Source: Streptococcus macacae NCTC 11558
GTDB lineage: Bacteria; Bacillota; Bacilli; Lactobacillales; Streptococcaceae
DNA: 64,000 nucleotides
Assembly: GCF_000187995.2 (NCBI RefSeq)
Contig: NZ_AEUW02000001.1
Coordinates: forward strand, 1,302,001-1,366,000
Reading direction: 5' to 3'
In this document: positions 32,544 to 44,039 of the stretch, piece by piece
How the letters are laid out: every line of letters begins with the position of its first letter
How positions within the stretch are numbered: the stretch's first letter is position 1
Made by a program: the position numbers and the translations under genes
Notes under the pieces: model-generated
Databases searched by the model: none
Seen by the model: the letters and a program-made list of their open reading frames with translations, nothing else
Told to the model about the DNA's origin: nothing

Positions 32544-33446
32544 TTATCTTCTATTTTCACCTTCTAAGTGAATCTCCTTAGCTAAATAGCGAATACGCTC
32601 CAGCACCCGTTTAGCTTGCCAGCTTTCATCACTTCCCTTTATATTAGCTAATTTAGCTTCTAAATCTTTAAAACTATAATTAGATGTGAAAAAGGTTGGC
32701 AGCTCTTCTAACATCCGATATTGCAGAATAACCTGCAAAACTTCATCACGAATCCAAGAGGTACTTTGTTCAGCACCAATATCATCAAGAATGAGAATAT
32801 CAGTCTTCTTAACAGCATCAATCTCTTCTTTAACCGTTCCTGTATTGATAGCATTTTTGACATCAATCGCAAAGCTTGGAAAATGCAAGAGTGTGGTCTT
32901 TGCTTCTCTTTTCTTTGACAGTTCATAAGCCATGGCTGCCATTAGATAAGACTTGCCAATTCCCATATCACCATAAAGATATAGCCCTTTTTGCCCAGGG
33001 CTTGGATAATGCTCCACGAAATCAGCTATCATTTTAAACACATCTAGACGCTTGACATCATCAAGATTGATATCATCAAAAGAGATATTTTTATAAGAAC
33101 GCGGTAAACTAATCACATTAATACGATCTGAAACAGCTTGTTTCTTTTGAGCTTCTTTTAATTCTTTGGTTTCTAAATAAGAAACATCAGCATAGCCTTC
33201 ATTCATAACCAAGAGAGGCTGGTATCCTTTAGCAACATAGGCTTGATCCTTACTTTCAAAACGTTCACGCTCCAAAAGGTACTGATTAAACTTAGGCAGA
33301 CTTATCTGAACTTGTTCCTGTGTTAAGTGATGGGCAGCAATAAAATCAATAATAGCCTGATCAGACAGAATTGCCTGAATCATCTCTTGATTAGTGTATT
33401 TGGAGTGAGTATTCTTTCTTGATAGGGTTTGACCGATTTTTTCCAT
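32544..33446 (-). CDS. dnaI: Primosomal helicase loader DnaI
   Basis: A 300-residue AAA+ ATPase that loads the replicative helicase. The N-terminal helicase-binding region is followed by Walker [11 protein letters not shown] and Walker [12 protein letters not shown]. It starts directly after dnaB with no gap, so the two are coupled and co-expressed. Confidence 0.94.
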   Translation of the reverse strand: MEKIGQTLSRKNTHSKYTNQEMIQAILSDQAIIDFIAAHHLTQEQVQISLPKFNQYLLERERFESKDQAYVAKGYQPLLVMNEGYADVSYLETKELKEAQKKQAVSDRINVISLPRSYKNISFDDINLDDVKRLDVFKMIADFVEHYPSPGQKGLYLYGDMGIGKSYLMAAMAYELSKKREAKTTLLHFPSFAIDVKNAINTGTVKEEIDAVKKTDILILDDIGAEQSTSWIRDEVLQVILQYRMLEELPTFFTSNYSFKDLEAKLANIKGSDESWQAKRVLERIRYLAKEIHLEGENRR

Positions 33447-34622
33447 CTACTCATCATCCTTTCTTAGTCTTGCGAGTGTTTGGCGTTTGATTTCATCCAG
33501 ACGGCTTTGTTCTTCAGCTGTTGTCTCATTCTTATAGTCTTGATTGCTCCAAGCAGGTATATTGCTTTTTGCTTTTTTTCTGCTGTGATGCTGCTCTTGT
33601 TTGCGACGTTCAGTAAAAGAGCGCATCTTTTCAACAGCCTGCTCAGCAGAAGCAACTTTCTGATAGGAAAAATCATTAGCTATTTTCATCAGATAAGAGC
33701 GATTTAAATTGGCTGAATTTGTCTTGTTGATCGTATACAAAACCATAACATTGATAACTTCATCCAAAAAATGCATCTCTGCTAAATCTAACAAGAGTTG
33801 ACGTTCATCCCTTGTAATAGCTGCATGCCTTGCCTTTTTGATCTTAGCCAGAAAAAGTTCAGGATTATCCGCCTTTGCTTCTTTGATAACAACCGTTTCT
33901 TCCTTAGAAAATGAAGATAGCTTCCCGATGGATTTTCCTTCCTGCTCTTTTTTGCTTACCATTCGTTTGGTTGCTATTTTATCCTTATAAGCTGTTTCTT
34001 TAGCCAGCAGATAAGTATCATACCAAGTTAAGTGATATTTTTCAGAAATAATATAAAGAGCGACAACATCTTTTTGCTCATTAGAAAACTGCAAACCATC
34101 TCTTCGCATCAGGCTTTTAAAACTCTCTAAATCAAAGTCTGTCTTACTTCCCAGCGATGCAGATACAACTCTCACCTCACTGTCCATTGTAAAGACATCT
34201 GAAAACTGCTGAGAGCGATCAACTGCTTCTTTTGGAAGCTGTAAATCCAAATGTTCCACAGCTACCTGACCGATCTTTTGTTCTAAAAGACTGCGGTAAA
34301 CAGCGTTTTTAAGAAAGGTTTGCCCGCTTAAAGGAGCTAGTATCTTGATAAAATACTTTCCAGTCTTCTCATAAATGGCAATAAGATCCATTGCTGACAA
34401 AAGAGATAAGGATTGCTCCAAACGTGCCATCCCAAACTGGACATGATTAAGGATTTCACTAAATTTATGCCTCTTCTCACCATTATCAAAAAAGCTTATA
34501 AAATACTGATACAAGCTAGCAGCATCATTGCCAATTATTGGCAAATAAAATCTAATTAAACTAACTGTGTCAGGGCTTTGAAAATTTTGGCGAATATAGG
34601 AAAATTCATCAATCGGTTTCAT
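33447..34622 (-). CDS. dnaB: Replication initiation/membrane attachment protein DnaB
   Basis: A 391-residue Firmicute DnaB (not the E. coli helicase). It begins [31 protein letters not shown] and has a C-terminal DnaD-like domain ending in basic residues. With DnaD and DnaI it recruits helicase to oriC and stalled forks. Its start lies within the last codons of nrdR (14-nt overlap). Confidence 0.93.
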   Translation of the reverse strand: MKPIDEFSYIRQNFQSPDTVSLIRFYLPIIGNDAASLYQYFISFFDNGEKRHKFSEILNHVQFGMARLEQSLSLLSAMDLIAIYEKTGKYFIKILAPLSGQTFLKNAVYRSLLEQKIGQVAVEHLDLQLPKEAVDRSQQFSDVFTMDSEVRVVSASLGSKTDFDLESFKSLMRRDGLQFSNEQKDVVALYIISEKYHLTWYDTYLLAKETAYKDKIATKRMVSKKEQEGKSIGKLSSFSKEETVVIKEAKADNPELFLAKIKKARHAAITRDERQLLLDLAEMHFLDEVINVMVLYTINKTNSANLNRSYLMKIANDFSYQKVASAEQAVEKMRSFTERRKQEQHHSRKKAKSNIPAWSNQDYKNETTAEEQSRLDEIKRQTLARLRKDDE

Positions 34623-35100
34623 CTACTTTACTCTTTTTCTTACTTCTCACACGATTTGTGATTTGCTGCAGTAAATCTTCGATTTCATCAACATCCTTGA
34701 AACTACGGTAAACACTGGCAAAACGGACATATGTAATCTCATCAAGCTCAGCTAATTCATCCATAACAAGATTCCCAATGACTTCACTGGATACTTCACT
34801 ATCGTAGTCACTGCGAATTTTTTGCTCAATATCATTTACTACTCTTTCAATAGCACTGCTGGATACAGGACGTTTTTGAGCACTTCTGATAATACCATTA
34901 AAGATTTTATCACGTGAAAACTGCTCTCTGGTTCCATCTTTTTTTACCACTAAAAGAGGAAGCTCTTCAATTCTTTCAAAAGTCGTAAAGCGTGTATGGC
35001 AGTTTTCACATTCACGGCGGCGTCTGATGGTGTTTCCTTCTTCAGCTTGACGGCTATCAACAACACTTGATTTAAGATAACTACATTTTGGACAACGCAT
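34609..35100 (-). CDS. nrdR: Ribonucleotide reductase repressor NrdR
   Basis: A 163-residue transcription factor: zinc ribbon with Cys3, Cys6, Cys31 and Cys34 (MRCPKCS ... CENCHTRF), then an ATP-cone domain (about 49-139). It represses nrd genes when dATP is high. It has a GAGGAG site and begins the replication operon. Confidence 0.95.
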   Translation of the reverse strand: MRCPKCSYLKSSVVDSRQAEEGNTIRRRRECENCHTRFTTFERIEELPLLVVKKDGTREQFSRDKIFNGIIRSAQKRPVSSSAIERVVNDIEQKIRSDYDSEVSSEVIGNLVMDELAELDEITYVRFASVYRSFKDVDEIEDLLQQITNRVRSKKKSKVDETD

Positions 35101-35157
35101 GAAAACTCCTCGCTTTTTAGATTTGATTAATACTTTATTCTACCACAAATCAAATGA

Positions 35158-35194
35158 TAAAAAAAGCATACAAATTGCTTTTTCCTGTATGCTT
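35158..35194 (-). terminator. covR terminator
   Basis: AAGCATACA / TGTATGCTT stem with a reverse-strand run of seven T. Confidence 0.8.
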
Positions 35195-35203
35195 ACTCTT
35201 TGA

Positions 35204-35893
35204 TTATTTATCACGAATGACATAGCCCATACCGCGGACAGTCTGAACATAGCTTTCTTTTCCAGGAACATCAATTTTCCCGCGCAGATAACGAATATAG
35301 ACATCAACAACATTTGTCTCTGCTTCTTGATCGTATTTCCAGACATGTGCCAGCAACTCTTCTCTGGTCATTACTTGATTGATATTTTCCATCAAAACAC
35401 TCAAAAGATCAAACTCTCGTTTCGTCAATGGAATAGTTTCTCCATTTCGAATAGCTGCTCTATTGTGTACATCAAGCTGTAAATCCCGATAGGTTCCATC
35501 TGGCTTAGTGACATATTTAGCTTTTTCAATATCCTGCCGCCGAAAAATAGCACGTACACGTGCTAGTAATTCCTCAATAGCAAATGGTTTCACAATATAG
35601 CCATCAGCACCACGATCCAACCCTGTTACGATATCCATAACAGAATCACGGGCCGTTACCATAATCACATATGTTGTTTTCTCCAGCTGCAGGCGGCGCG
35701 TTACCTCATAGCCGTCCATCTCCGGCAGCATCAAATCCAAAAGGATTAGATCATAATCTTTTTCAAGAGCTTTATTTAGTCCTGATCGGCCGTCATGTTC
35801 AACTTCGACCTCATAACCTTCGTGCTGCAGTTCCAAGGAAACAAATTTTGCTAAATTCTTTTCGTCTTCAATAATTAAAATACTTTTTGCCAT
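35204..35893 (-). CDS. covR: OmpR-family response regulator CovR/GcrR, orphan
   Basis: A 229-residue response regulator: receiver domain with Asp53 in LILLDLMLPEMDGYE, Thr in MVTARD and Lys in YIVKPFA; winged-helix DNA-binding domain from about 130. Sequence fits CovR (CsrR), called GcrR/TarC in S. mutans, which represses glucan-binding and surface genes. No sensor kinase lies on either side, as in S. mutans, unlike the covRS pair of S. pyogenes. Confidence 0.92.
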   Translation of the reverse strand: MAKSILIIEDEKNLAKFVSLELQHEGYEVEVEHDGRSGLNKALEKDYDLILLDLMLPEMDGYEVTRRLQLEKTTYVIMVTARDSVMDIVTGLDRGADGYIVKPFAIEELLARVRAIFRRQDIEKAKYVTKPDGTYRDLQLDVHNRAAIRNGETIPLTKREFDLLSVLMENINQVMTREELLAHVWKYDQEAETNVVDVYIRYLRGKIDVPGKESYVQTVRGMGYVIRDK

Positions 35894-36238
35894 ACCCTCT
35901 CCATTTCATTTTAATGTAACCCTCATTTTTCAAATAGTTTTACAATCAAAGTATTATTTCCGTATAACAGTGGCATTACAGTCATGTAACGCCAAACATT
36001 TCTATTATACATGATGGAATAAACCTTTACTAATATAGGAATTCCCCTCTTTTTAAAAAAAAACTTTTTTTATTTTTAGTATTTTTAAAATCCCATCATT
36101 TTTTTCATTATACTATTTCTATTTTCTTTTTTCAATGAATATGCAACTTTTATTAAGTATTTTCTAAGAAAAAAATTTGAATTATCGAATAATTGGAATC
36201 TTTAAATTTATTTTCTGGCACCTTTTGATGCTTGTAAA
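35894..36238. other. covR upstream region with two promoters
   Basis: Reverse-strand promoters: TTGAAA (36130-36135), 17 nt, TATAAT (36107-36112); and a second TATAAT (36004-36009) preceded by TG. Between them are long A and T tracts that could bend DNA or bind CovR. No gene. Confidence 0.6.
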
Positions 36239-36772
36239 TCACTCATCAAAAAAGTCAGTCAAAGCTGCAAAGGGACTGTTTTCTGCCTTCTTTTCTTTTT
36301 GCATGCTTTGATATTGCTCTTCACTGAGAAGATTCCAATTTTGGCCCGATGGCAGCTTCTCAGCAGCTTTTTCATCTGCTGTTAAGACTTTTAAAGGAAT
36401 ATTAAGCAAAATATTATCCATAATACTTTCTTCTAAATCAATCGCATCATCTTCAAGAACTAAAACCAAATCATCTTCTACTAATTCTTGCTTTTCTTCG
36501 GCCTCACTGGCTTCAATAAAAACTTCGTGAACAGGCAGGCTGTTTTCTAATACAACAGCCTCTAACGATCGGCTTGAAGGCAGTGTAATAGTATAGTCAA
36601 GCTGATAATTCAAAAGATAGAAGCCATCATCATACTGAAGCTTTCCCTTTGCTGTGACATCATCAAGTGCTAGTACTTGGGAACTTCTCTCCATCAGTTT
36701 TGACTCAAGTGATAAGTTTTCATTAAATGAAATACCTTCCGGTATTTTTTTAATATCATTAATATTAAACAT
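36239..36772 (-). CDS. DUF177 (YceD family) protein
   Basis: A 177-residue acidic protein starting MFNINDIKKIPEGISFNENL with C-terminal EDDAIDLEESIMDNILLNIP and PSGQNWNLL. It matches the YceD/DUF177 family, linked in many bacteria to 23S rRNA accumulation and often encoded beside rpmF, which is not the case here. It lacks membrane segments. Confidence 0.82.
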   Translation of the reverse strand: MFNINDIKKIPEGISFNENLSLESKLMERSSQVLALDDVTAKGKLQYDDGFYLLNYQLDYTITLPSSRSLEAVVLENSLPVHEVFIEASEAEEKQELVEDDLVLVLEDDAIDLEESIMDNILLNIPLKVLTADEKAAEKLPSGQNWNLLSEEQYQSMQKEKKAENSPFAALTDFFDE

Positions 36773-36817
36773 TGATTTTCTCCTCTCGATTTTGCAAGTA
36801 TGTTGCTTTGGGGATTA

Positions 36818-37714
36818 TTAACTGCTATGGTTATTTGTGATTTGATTGTGGTGTAAATGCTGAAAGTCCGAATGGTCACATTCAACAGCTGATTCAACAA
36901 TATTGTAACGATGAAAAAGATGATGAACTTGATCTTTAATAAGCGCTTCATTTGCCTCAGTCTCTACCATAACATGGATCATAGCGACATGCCGGCGGCC
37001 GTCAAAAGACCAAACATTAAACTGAGCAATCCCCTTAATCTGGTCTATAGTAAGAATTTGTGCCTCTATATCTTCCAGATTTAAATTAGCTGGACGTTTT
37101 TCCAGAAAGATCTCCAAATTTCTTATAAATTTAGGTAAAGCCTGACTAAGAATAAAGAGAGCAATTAAGATAGATAAAAGCGGATCCAAAAAATACCAGT
37201 CAGTAAAGCGCAGAATAATAGAAACAAAGATGACAGCCAGCCAGCCTAAGATATCCTCTAAGAAATGCAGACTCAAAATAGACTCTTGCTCTGAGCTATC
37301 CTTATGTAATACACGGCTAGCTAAAAAATTAATAATGACCGCCACAATTCCTAATCCTAGCATACCGTTATAGTTAACAGGCTCTGGATTTTGGATTTTA
37401 CCAACATTTTCCACTAAAACAATAATAGATCCTGTAATTAAAATAACTGAGGTTAAAATAGCACCTAGAAGGCTAAAACGCATATAGCCTAAAGTATACT
37501 TTTGATCACTTTTTTTCTGAGATAATCTTTCAAAATAATAAGAAAAACCAATAGCTAAAGCGTCCCCTGTATCATGAACAGCATCAGCAACAATAGCACT
37601 GGAATTAAAAAGAGATCCAAAAATAAATTCAATCAGAGCAAAACCAAAATTAGCTAAAAATGCAATAAAAATAGGTCTGCTGCTTGTTTGTCCTGTAGAA
37701 TGTTGATGGGGCAT
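36818..37714 (-). CDS. Cation diffusion facilitator, probably zinc exporter
   Basis: A 298-residue CDF transporter with six membrane helices. Metal sites: AVHDTGD (HxxxD, helix 2) and HFLEDILG (HxxxD, helix 5), the arrangement of Zn/Cd exporters such as CzcD/ZitB rather than Mn exporters. A cytoplasmic C-terminal domain ends in a His-rich tail (CDHSDFQHLHHNQ). GGAGAAA lies before the ATG. Confidence 0.87.
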   Translation of the reverse strand: MPHQHSTGQTSSRPIFIAFLANFGFALIEFIFGSLFNSSAIVADAVHDTGDALAIGFSYYFERLSQKKSDQKYTLGYMRFSLLGAILTSVILITGSIIVLVENVGKIQNPEPVNYNGMLGLGIVAVIINFLASRVLHKDSSEQESILSLHFLEDILGWLAVIFVSIILRFTDWYFLDPLLSILIALFILSQALPKFIRNLEIFLEKRPANLNLEDIEAQILTIDQIKGIAQFNVWSFDGRRHVAMIHVMVETEANEALIKDQVHHLFHRYNIVESAVECDHSDFQHLHHNQITNNHSS

Positions 37715-37785
37715 ATATTTCTCCTTTACTAGTTTTTGATTTATTTTAACATCAGCATAACAACCCTGTCAAAGTTTACAAAAAC

Positions 37786-37828
37786 AAAGCAAGAGAGTGT
37801 CATAATTTTAATGACACTCTCTTGCTTT
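37786..37828 (-). terminator. htpX terminator
   Basis: 18-bp perfect stem AAAGCAAGAGAGTGTCAT with 7-nt loop, T-rich flank on the reverse strand. Confidence 0.85.
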
Positions 37829-37832
37829 AATT

Positions 37833-38732
37833 TTACATTTGTTCCAGACGTTTAATCCTGTCTGCTATAGGAGGATGAGTGAAAAAGAGATGCTTCATAC
37901 TTGATTTTTTCTGCGGATCATTAATATAAAGGGCTGCACTGGCATCATCAACATGATGCGCCATTGGCTGTGACTGTTCTAATTTTTGCAAAGCCTTAAT
38001 CATTCCTTGCGGATTCCGAGTCAACTCAACAGAGCTGGCATCTGCCAAGTACTCACGCTGGCGGGAGATCGCTAGCTGAACTAAACTTGCTGCCAAAGGA
38101 GCTAGAATAATAGCTAAAATAGAAAAAATCAATAAGATAATCTGCAGATAGCCTCCACCTTCGCTATTATTAGAACGGCGGGATCTGCCGCCTCCAAACC
38201 ACATCATGCGGCCGCCAATGCTAGCAATCAAAGTTACAGCACTGGCAAGAGCTACAGCGATTGTAGAAATACGGATATCATAATTACGAATGTGACTGAC
38301 TTCGTGTCCTATAACACCTTCCAGCTCTTCTCGATTCATAATAGCGAGCAGGCCTGTTGTTGCTGCTACTGCAGCATTTTTAGGACTTGAACCAGTTGCA
38401 AAAGCATTGAGTGAAGGATCATCAATAACGAAAACTCGAGGCATAGGAATCTGTGCCACCATAGCCATATCTTCAACAATATGATAATACTCTGGCATAT
38501 CTTCAACGGTAATCTCTTGAGCATTATTCATAGACATCACAATATTAGTCGATTGAAAAATCATGCTAAAAGCATAGATAAAACCAATTATCAAAGCTAT
38601 AATGATACCGCCTACTAAACTGTCTAACCACAGATAGCCAACTGCCCCACCAATAGCTGCTAAAAGGAAAAAGAAAACAAATAAAAGAAGAATCGTTCTT
38701 CTTTTATTGCTGGCAATTTGATTAAACAACAT
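37833..38732 (-). CDS. htpX: Membrane zinc metalloprotease HtpX
   Basis: A 299-residue membrane protease with zinc site HEVSH (in [14 protein letters not shown]) and a distal Glu in EYLADASS. Two membrane helices lie at the N-terminus and two central. It takes part in membrane protein quality control. It is preceded by lemA at 9 nt, the usual streptococcal pair. Confidence 0.94.
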   Translation of the reverse strand: MLFNQIASNKRRTILLLFVFFFLLAAIGGAVGYLWLDSLVGGIIIALIIGFIYAFSMIFQSTNIVMSMNNAQEITVEDMPEYYHIVEDMAMVAQIPMPRVFVIDDPSLNAFATGSSPKNAAVAATTGLLAIMNREELEGVIGHEVSHIRNYDIRISTIAVALASAVTLIASIGGRMMWFGGGRSRRSNNSEGGGYLQIILLIFSILAIILAPLAASLVQLAISRQREYLADASSVELTRNPQGMIKALQKLEQSQPMAHHVDDASAALYINDPQKKSSMKHLFFTHPPIADRIKRLEQM

Positions 38733-38741
38733 AGCCTTCTC

Positions 38742-39302
38742 CTAAGCCATATCCCCAAAGTCAACTTTAGGAACTGTTTTTTCTTCCTCAGGAGTTTCCA
38801 AAAATTCCTTCACTTTAAAGCCAAATAAACCGGCAATTAAGTTGCTAGGGAAAGTTTCTAGCTTAACATTATAATTAGCTGTTGTGGAATTAAAGAGCTG
38901 TCGGGAATAAGAAATTTTATTTTCCGTATTGGTCAACTCATCCTGCAGTTTAATAAAATTTTGATTTGCTTTTAAATCAGGGTAATTTTCTGCAACTGCT
39001 AAAATACTAGCCATTTGTCTGCCTAAAGCATCACTTGCTTGCATGGCTTCATTTGGCGTACTAGCATTAGCGACTTGACTGCGCAGTTCCGTAACCTTTT
39101 CTAAAGTACTTTCTTCATACTTGGCATAGCCTTTTACTGTCTCAATTAAGTTGGGAATAAGGTCATTTCGACGTTTTAATTGAACATCAATTTGGCTCCA
39201 AGCTTCTTGCGTCTGCATACGACTTCTAACCAGACTGTTGTAGCCAATGATGACCCATATAACAAGAAGAGCTATAATAATTAAAATAACCCACATAAAC
39301 AT
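38742..39302 (-). CDS. lemA: LemA family protein
   Basis: A 186-residue protein with one N-terminal membrane helix (about 3-21) and an extended helical domain ([20 protein letters not shown]). LemA proteins have no clear enzymatic role; co-occurrence with HtpX suggests joint envelope function. GGAGAAC lies before the ATG. Confidence 0.93.
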   Translation of the reverse strand: MFMWVILIIIALLVIWVIIGYNSLVRSRMQTQEAWSQIDVQLKRRNDLIPNLIETVKGYAKYEESTLEKVTELRSQVANASTPNEAMQASDALGRQMASILAVAENYPDLKANQNFIKLQDELTNTENKISYSRQLFNSTTANYNVKLETFPSNLIAGLFGFKVKEFLETPEEEKTVPKVDFGDMA

Positions 39303-39395
39303 TTTTTGTTCTCCTTAAAATAAAATCCTTTTTTCCATTATATCAGAAAAAAGAGAAATGTGTTAGAATAAATTAATGATCAGTAAGGAGAAGCT

Positions 39396-40109
39396 ATGAC
39401 CCCTGAAGAATTTTACAAGGCGCTAAAAAAATATGATATTATCTTATCTCATCATCAAAAACAACAGTTTCACCTTTATTTTGAACTGTTAGTAGAATGG
39501 AATAAGAAAATGAACTTAACAGCTATTACAAAAGAAAAAGAAGTTTATCTTAAGCATTTTTATGACTCGCTTGCTCCTGTTTTAACAGGTTATATCCCTA
39601 ATGAACCCTTAACTATTTTAGACATTGGAGCAGGGGCTGGCTTTCCTAGCCTGCCTATGAAAATTATCTGCCCTCAGCTGAAGATAACGATTATTGACTC
39701 ACTGAACAAACGTATCCTGTTTCTTAAAGCATTGGCAGAGGCATTAGAGCTTACTGATGTTTATTTTTATCATGGCAGAGCAGAAGACTTTGGGCATAAC
39801 CAGCATTTCCGTGCCCAATTTGATATCGTAACAGCCCGTGCTGTGGCTCGCATACAGGTTTTATCTGAGCTGACTATCCCATTTTTAAAAGTCGGCGGAC
39901 AGCTTTTAGCCCTTAAGGCAAGTGCTGCAAGCGAAGAATTAGAAGCTGCCAAAAACGCTCTTAGACTTCTTTTCAGCCGAGTTTCTAAAAGTTACAACTA
40001 TCACTTGCCAAATGGCGATGAAAGAAATCTCATCATTATCAGTAAAAAGAAAGAGACTCCTAATCAATATCCCCGCAAAGCAGGAATACCAAATAAGAAA
40101 CCTCTCTAA
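39396..40109 (+). CDS. rsmG: 16S rRNA m7G527 methyltransferase
   Basis: A 237-residue SAM-dependent methyltransferase (GidB/RsmG). SAM site [19 protein letters not shown], and [14 protein letters not shown] typical of the family. It methylates G527 of 16S rRNA; loss gives streptomycin resistance. AAGGAGAAG precedes the ATG. It is divergent from lemA. Confidence 0.95.
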   Translation: MTPEEFYKALKKYDIILSHHQKQQFHLYFELLVEWNKKMNLTAITKEKEVYLKHFYDSLAPVLTGYIPNEPLTILDIGAGAGFPSLPMKIICPQLKITIIDSLNKRILFLKALAEALELTDVYFYHGRAEDFGHNQHFRAQFDIVTARAVARIQVLSELTIPFLKVGGQLLALKASAASEELEAAKNALRLLFSRVSKSYNYHLPNGDERNLIIISKKKETPNQYPRKAGIPNKKPL

Positions 40110-40459
40110 AATAGTTATATAAAATGATTAAAAAGTCATTGTGCTTTCAATAATTTCGCAAAAAAAGTCTGGGAAATAATCCCAAGCTCTCAGATTGAAG
40201 AGAAAGTCTTCTTTTGAGACTTTCCTTGGGTGTACAGACGGCAGCCGCCTCCTTTGAAATTCCATATCTAAAATTTGAGCTTAAGGTCTCAAATCTTCCG
40301 AAGCAGCAGAAACAGTCATGTTTCTGCTGCTTGCTGCTTTCACCTTTTGGTTTTTAGGTTCAAATCCTTAACAGTCCAGTTTATCCCTTACACTGCAAGC
40401 GATAGCAAAAAGAGATTTCTGCCGAAACATGATGGCGTCCTATTTCATTTTCGATATCG
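40110..40459. other. Gene-free stretch with hairpins
   Basis: A 14-bp hairpin AAGCAGCAGAAACA / TGTTTCTGCTGCTT (40301-40332) and a shorter one GAAAGTCT / AGACTTTC near 40202-40222. Neither has a clean T tail, so they may be intergenic repeat elements rather than terminators. No gene. Confidence 0.4.
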
Positions 40460-41107
40460 TTATTTAAATCCATGTCTATAGTTAAAGGCATTGGCTTCAA
40501 TTTCTTCAATGGTATCTGGAAACTGCTGCACTAAACGAGCATTCAGCAGTTTAGGAATACTTTGCTTTGGGTTTAACTCTCCAATTTCCAAAGCTTGGCG
40601 AATATATTCACGAATATGCCAATACTGTTTACCGTCCTCAACCAGCACTCGTTTAAATTTCTTAGGTCTGTTAAAAACTAATCGAAATAAAGTAACAAAC
40701 ACTATTAATCCTATAAGTGCATTATAGCTTAGAAGAGGAATAAAAGGTATTATCAAAATGGCAAACAATAACGCTGTTAACCATGGATGCCATTTCATAA
40801 ATTTAAGCAATGTTTCTCCCTTGAAATTTTGGGTTAAATGTAAAATATCCTTTTGCAATTCTGAAAAATTGAGAACTGTTGCTTTCTCCGGAAAAGGATA
40901 AGGCCTACTTTGCAGACGGCCATCTACTTCTAAGCGGCACAAATCTTCACGCACAATGATATCGTATAATCTTGAGCGATACTCATTATACTGCCTAAGT
41001 CTTTTATCTTCAACAATTACAAGCGTCTTTTGTACTCCTAATTCAGCAGCTGCACTTCCCAAAGTAAGGCCTGCTCCAATTTTTAGACTATCCGTAAATA
41101 ATCCCAT
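40460..41107 (-). CDS. Hypothetical membrane protein
   Basis: A 215-residue protein: soluble N-terminal half (KTLVIVEDKRLRQYNEYRSRL...), two adjacent hydrophobic helices at about 109-145, and a basic C-terminal half (RPKKFKRVLVEDGKQYWHIRE). GGAGAAG lies before the ATG. It seems to be transcribed alone. I do not recognise the family. Confidence 0.7.
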   Translation of the reverse strand: MGLFTDSLKIGAGLTLGSAAAELGVQKTLVIVEDKRLRQYNEYRSRLYDIIVREDLCRLEVDGRLQSRPYPFPEKATVLNFSELQKDILHLTQNFKGETLLKFMKWHPWLTALLFAILIIPFIPLLSYNALIGLIVFVTLFRLVFNRPKKFKRVLVEDGKQYWHIREYIRQALEIGELNPKQSIPKLLNARLVQQFPDTIEEIEANAFNYRHGFK

Positions 41108-41477
41108 TTCTTCTCCCTATGTATTTTTCTCCTATATAAATTCAAGACTTATCCTAACACCATAGATAACAAAACAAATAGGCAAAGCTATCTTGTGAGC
41201 TTTGTCTATAGTGATACTTTTGCACATCCAATATGTAAATAGCTAAGCGCTTGACCTTTTAATATATAGCTTTAGCAAGAGCTTTCGCTTCCACTCATAA
41301 ACTATTTTATCACAAATTTCATTATCGTAGACTAAATTTTTTAACTTTTAGTTTTGAAGAAAAACAAACCTATAGAAGAAAGTCATTAAACAGCTTATAA
41401 ATAGAGACAGAAGATCATTTATAAATCATTAGAATAACAAAATCCTTTTATGTTTATGAAAGATATTCTTTCTCATC
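41108..41477. other. Intergenic, nothing recognised
   Basis: About 370 bp of A/T-rich sequence between the hypothetical gene and ecfT. I see no gene, RNA or strong hairpin. Confidence 0.4.
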
Positions 41478-42308
41478 TTAAAGCCAGGGATTATAAAAAC
41501 GTCCCTTATTTAAAGAAATGAGATAAAAGCTTACTAATAAGAAGAAGACAGCAAGAAACATTGTTATCATATCTCCTTTATGAAAGGTTTGAAAACTGTA
41601 CCATGATCTTTTTTTATTTTTTCCAAAACGGCGAAGCTCCATAGCCGTTGATATAGTGTCAATCTTTTCTAATGAACTAAAAATTAAAGGGATAACAATC
41701 TGAAGATTTCCTTTAATGCGCTGCCTTAAGGCTGCTTTTCTAGATAGCTCAATACCTCTAGCTTCCTGAGACATTCTTATCATGTAAAATTCTTCTTGAA
41801 CATCTGGTATATAGCGCAGCGTCAGGCTCACTGAATAAGCTGTTTTATAGGGTATTCCTATCTGATTGAGGCTGGAAGCAAACTGACTTGGATGAGTCGT
41901 TATAAGAAAGATAACTGCCAAAGGAACTGTACAAAAGTACTTAATAATAAGATTAAAAAGGTAAAAGAGTTCTTGGCTGCTTAGATAAAAGCGTCCCCAA
42001 CCTTGAAAAATAATAGTTTTTACCCCATATATTTTCTCGCCATAGGAAGGAGCAAAGAAATAGACCACTAAAACATTAATAAAAGCAAAAACAATGACTA
42101 AGAAAAAAATAAAGGAGACTTCTTTAAATTTGATATTGGCGGCTTTAAATAACAATAGAGAGAAAACGGCAATGGTAAGGGTAAAACGCGTATCATAGGT
42201 TGTCATACAGGCGATAGACACTAAAATGAAAAATATCAATTTAGAGGCACCAGACAGCTGATAAAGAAAACTATCGCCTGGGCGAAAGCCAATTAATCTA
42301 TTCGTCAT
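41478..42308 (-). CDS. ECF transporter membrane component EcfT
   Basis: A 276-residue integral membrane protein with the EcfT signature [18 protein letters not shown] (Ala-Arg-Gly coupling motif) followed by further helices. It links the S component to the ATPases. Its start overlaps the ATPase gene by 4 nt. Confidence 0.88.
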   Translation of the reverse strand: MTNRLIGFRPGDSFLYQLSGASKLIFFILVSIACMTTYDTRFTLTIAVFSLLLFKAANIKFKEVSFIFFLVIVFAFINVLVVYFFAPSYGEKIYGVKTIIFQGWGRFYLSSQELFYLFNLIIKYFCTVPLAVIFLITTHPSQFASSLNQIGIPYKTAYSVSLTLRYIPDVQEEFYMIRMSQEARGIELSRKAALRQRIKGNLQIVIPLIFSSLEKIDTISTAMELRRFGKNKKRSWYSFQTFHKGDMITMFLAVFFLLVSFYLISLNKGRFYNPWL

Positions 42309-43981
42309 TGCTTTCCTCTCTTTCCATGAATATAAAAATCCGTTAAAGCGGCAGAGCTTATCTTTAGCTTTTCAGCTAATTGAAAAATACTCGTTGTTTT
42401 CAGGTGAGCCCGCTCAAGAAGTTCTTTATTTCCCAAAACCTCAATAGGACTCTTGTCAGCGATCACTTTCCCATCTGCAATCACAAGGGAGCGATCAGAA
42501 TATTCCATCATCAACTGCATATCATGAGTGATCATGATAATCGTATGACCAGCTTTTTGCAGCTGATTCAAAAAGTTCATAATTTCTGTATAATGACGCT
42601 GATCCTGTCCAGCTGTTGGCTCATCCAACAAAATAATCTCAGGATTCAAAACTAAAATAGAAGCAATAGTCACTCGTTTTTTCTGTCCAAAAGAAAGTGC
42701 AGAAACTGGCCACTTACGAAAAGCATATAAGCCACATGTCCTCAAAGTCTCATGCACTCTTTCTTTAATCATTTTTTCATCAAACCCACGCAAACGCAGC
42801 CCCAGAGCTACTTCATCAAAAATCATGGTCTGGCTGATCATTTGATTAGGATTTTGCAAAACATAGCCAATCCGTTCGGCTCGCTCTCTGACAGTATCTT
42901 CTTTAATGGACTGATTATGATAGTAAATGTCTCCGTCTGCTGTAATAAATTGGCACATGGCCTTAGCTAACGTTGACTTCCCTGCTCCATTTTTTCCAAC
43001 GATTGAAATACGTTCCCCTTTACCGATTATTAAAGAAATATCTTTCAAAATAGGGCTGCCTTTAGTATAAGAAAAGGTCACATTTTTTAAAGTAAGTAAG
43101 TCAGAATAATCATGGCTAAGCTTTTGATAAGGTCCTATTGTCTTTGTCTGCAATCCTGATAAATCAAGTTGGGACAGTTGGCTTAAGTGCTGCTGCTTGT
43201 CAAGTTTAAATCCTAAATCACGTAAAATACTAATATAAAGCGGTTCGCGAATGCCATTTTCAGCCAAGAGAGAGGTCTGCAGCAGACTGTCTGGATCACC
43301 ATCAAAGAGAATTTCTCCTTCATTAATTAAAATAACCTGATCAACGCAGCGGTATAAAACATCTTCGAGCCGATGTTCAATAATAATCGTTGTAGCCTGA
43401 TTATCTTTATGTATACGGTCAATTAAATCTATCGTATCCTGCCCTGATTTGGGATCTAAATTAGCTAGAGGTTCATCAAAAAGCAAAATCGGACTTTCGT
43501 CGACTAAAACACCTGCCAGACTAACACGCTGCTTCTGACCGCCTGAGAGATCCTGAGGCCGCTGCTGTAACAGATCGACTAAGTCTAATTTCTCCGCCCA
43601 AAAATGAACTTTTTCTCTCATCTTCGTTTGACTCAGGCAATCATTTTCCAAAGCAAAAGCGATGTCTTCAGCCACTGTTAAGCCGATAAATTGACTGTCT
43701 GGATCCTGTAAAACAGTGCTGACAAGCTCAGATTTATCATAGACAGAACGTTCAAAAACCTCCTGCCCTCCAATAGTCAGCTGACCCGACTTTGTCCCTT
43801 TATAAATATTAGGAATAATACCATTTAGGCATTGTCCAAGAGTAGATTTCCCAGATCCTGATGGACCTATAATAAGTACTTTATTTCCCTTTTTAATATT
43901 TAAATTAATATGTTTCAGAGTTGACTCACTCTGTGCATTGTACTTAAACGTAAAGTTTTCAAATGTAATAAAATCTGTCAT
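42305..43981 (-). CDS. ECF transporter fused ATPase (two ABC domains)
   Basis: A 558-residue protein with two complete ABC domains. The first has Walker [10 protein letters not shown] and LSGGQKQR; the second (from about 290) has [17 protein letters not shown] and [12 protein letters not shown]. It stands in for the separate EcfA1/EcfA2 pair and energises uptake of a vitamin or similar small molecule. Fused forms occur in YkoD/CbiO-like dedicated ECF systems. Confidence 0.9.
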   Translation of the reverse strand: MTDFITFENFTFKYNAQSESTLKHINLNIKKGNKVLIIGPSGSGKSTLGQCLNGIIPNIYKGTKSGQLTIGGQEVFERSVYDKSELVSTVLQDPDSQFIGLTVAEDIAFALENDCLSQTKMREKVHFWAEKLDLVDLLQQRPQDLSGGQKQRVSLAGVLVDESPILLFDEPLANLDPKSGQDTIDLIDRIHKDNQATTIIIEHRLEDVLYRCVDQVILINEGEILFDGDPDSLLQTSLLAENGIREPLYISILRDLGFKLDKQQHLSQLSQLDLSGLQTKTIGPYQKLSHDYSDLLTLKNVTFSYTKGSPILKDISLIIGKGERISIVGKNGAGKSTLAKAMCQFITADGDIYYHNQSIKEDTVRERAERIGYVLQNPNQMISQTMIFDEVALGLRLRGFDEKMIKERVHETLRTCGLYAFRKWPVSALSFGQKKRVTIASILVLNPEIILLDEPTAGQDQRHYTEIMNFLNQLQKAGHTIIMITHDMQLMMEYSDRSLVIADGKVIADKSPIEVLGNKELLERAHLKTTSIFQLAEKLKISSAALTDFYIHGKRGKQ

Positions 43982-44039
43982 ATCGTTCTCTCATTTACCT
44001 AGTACCTAGGGAAATATGCTGAAAATTCCTTGTCCATAT

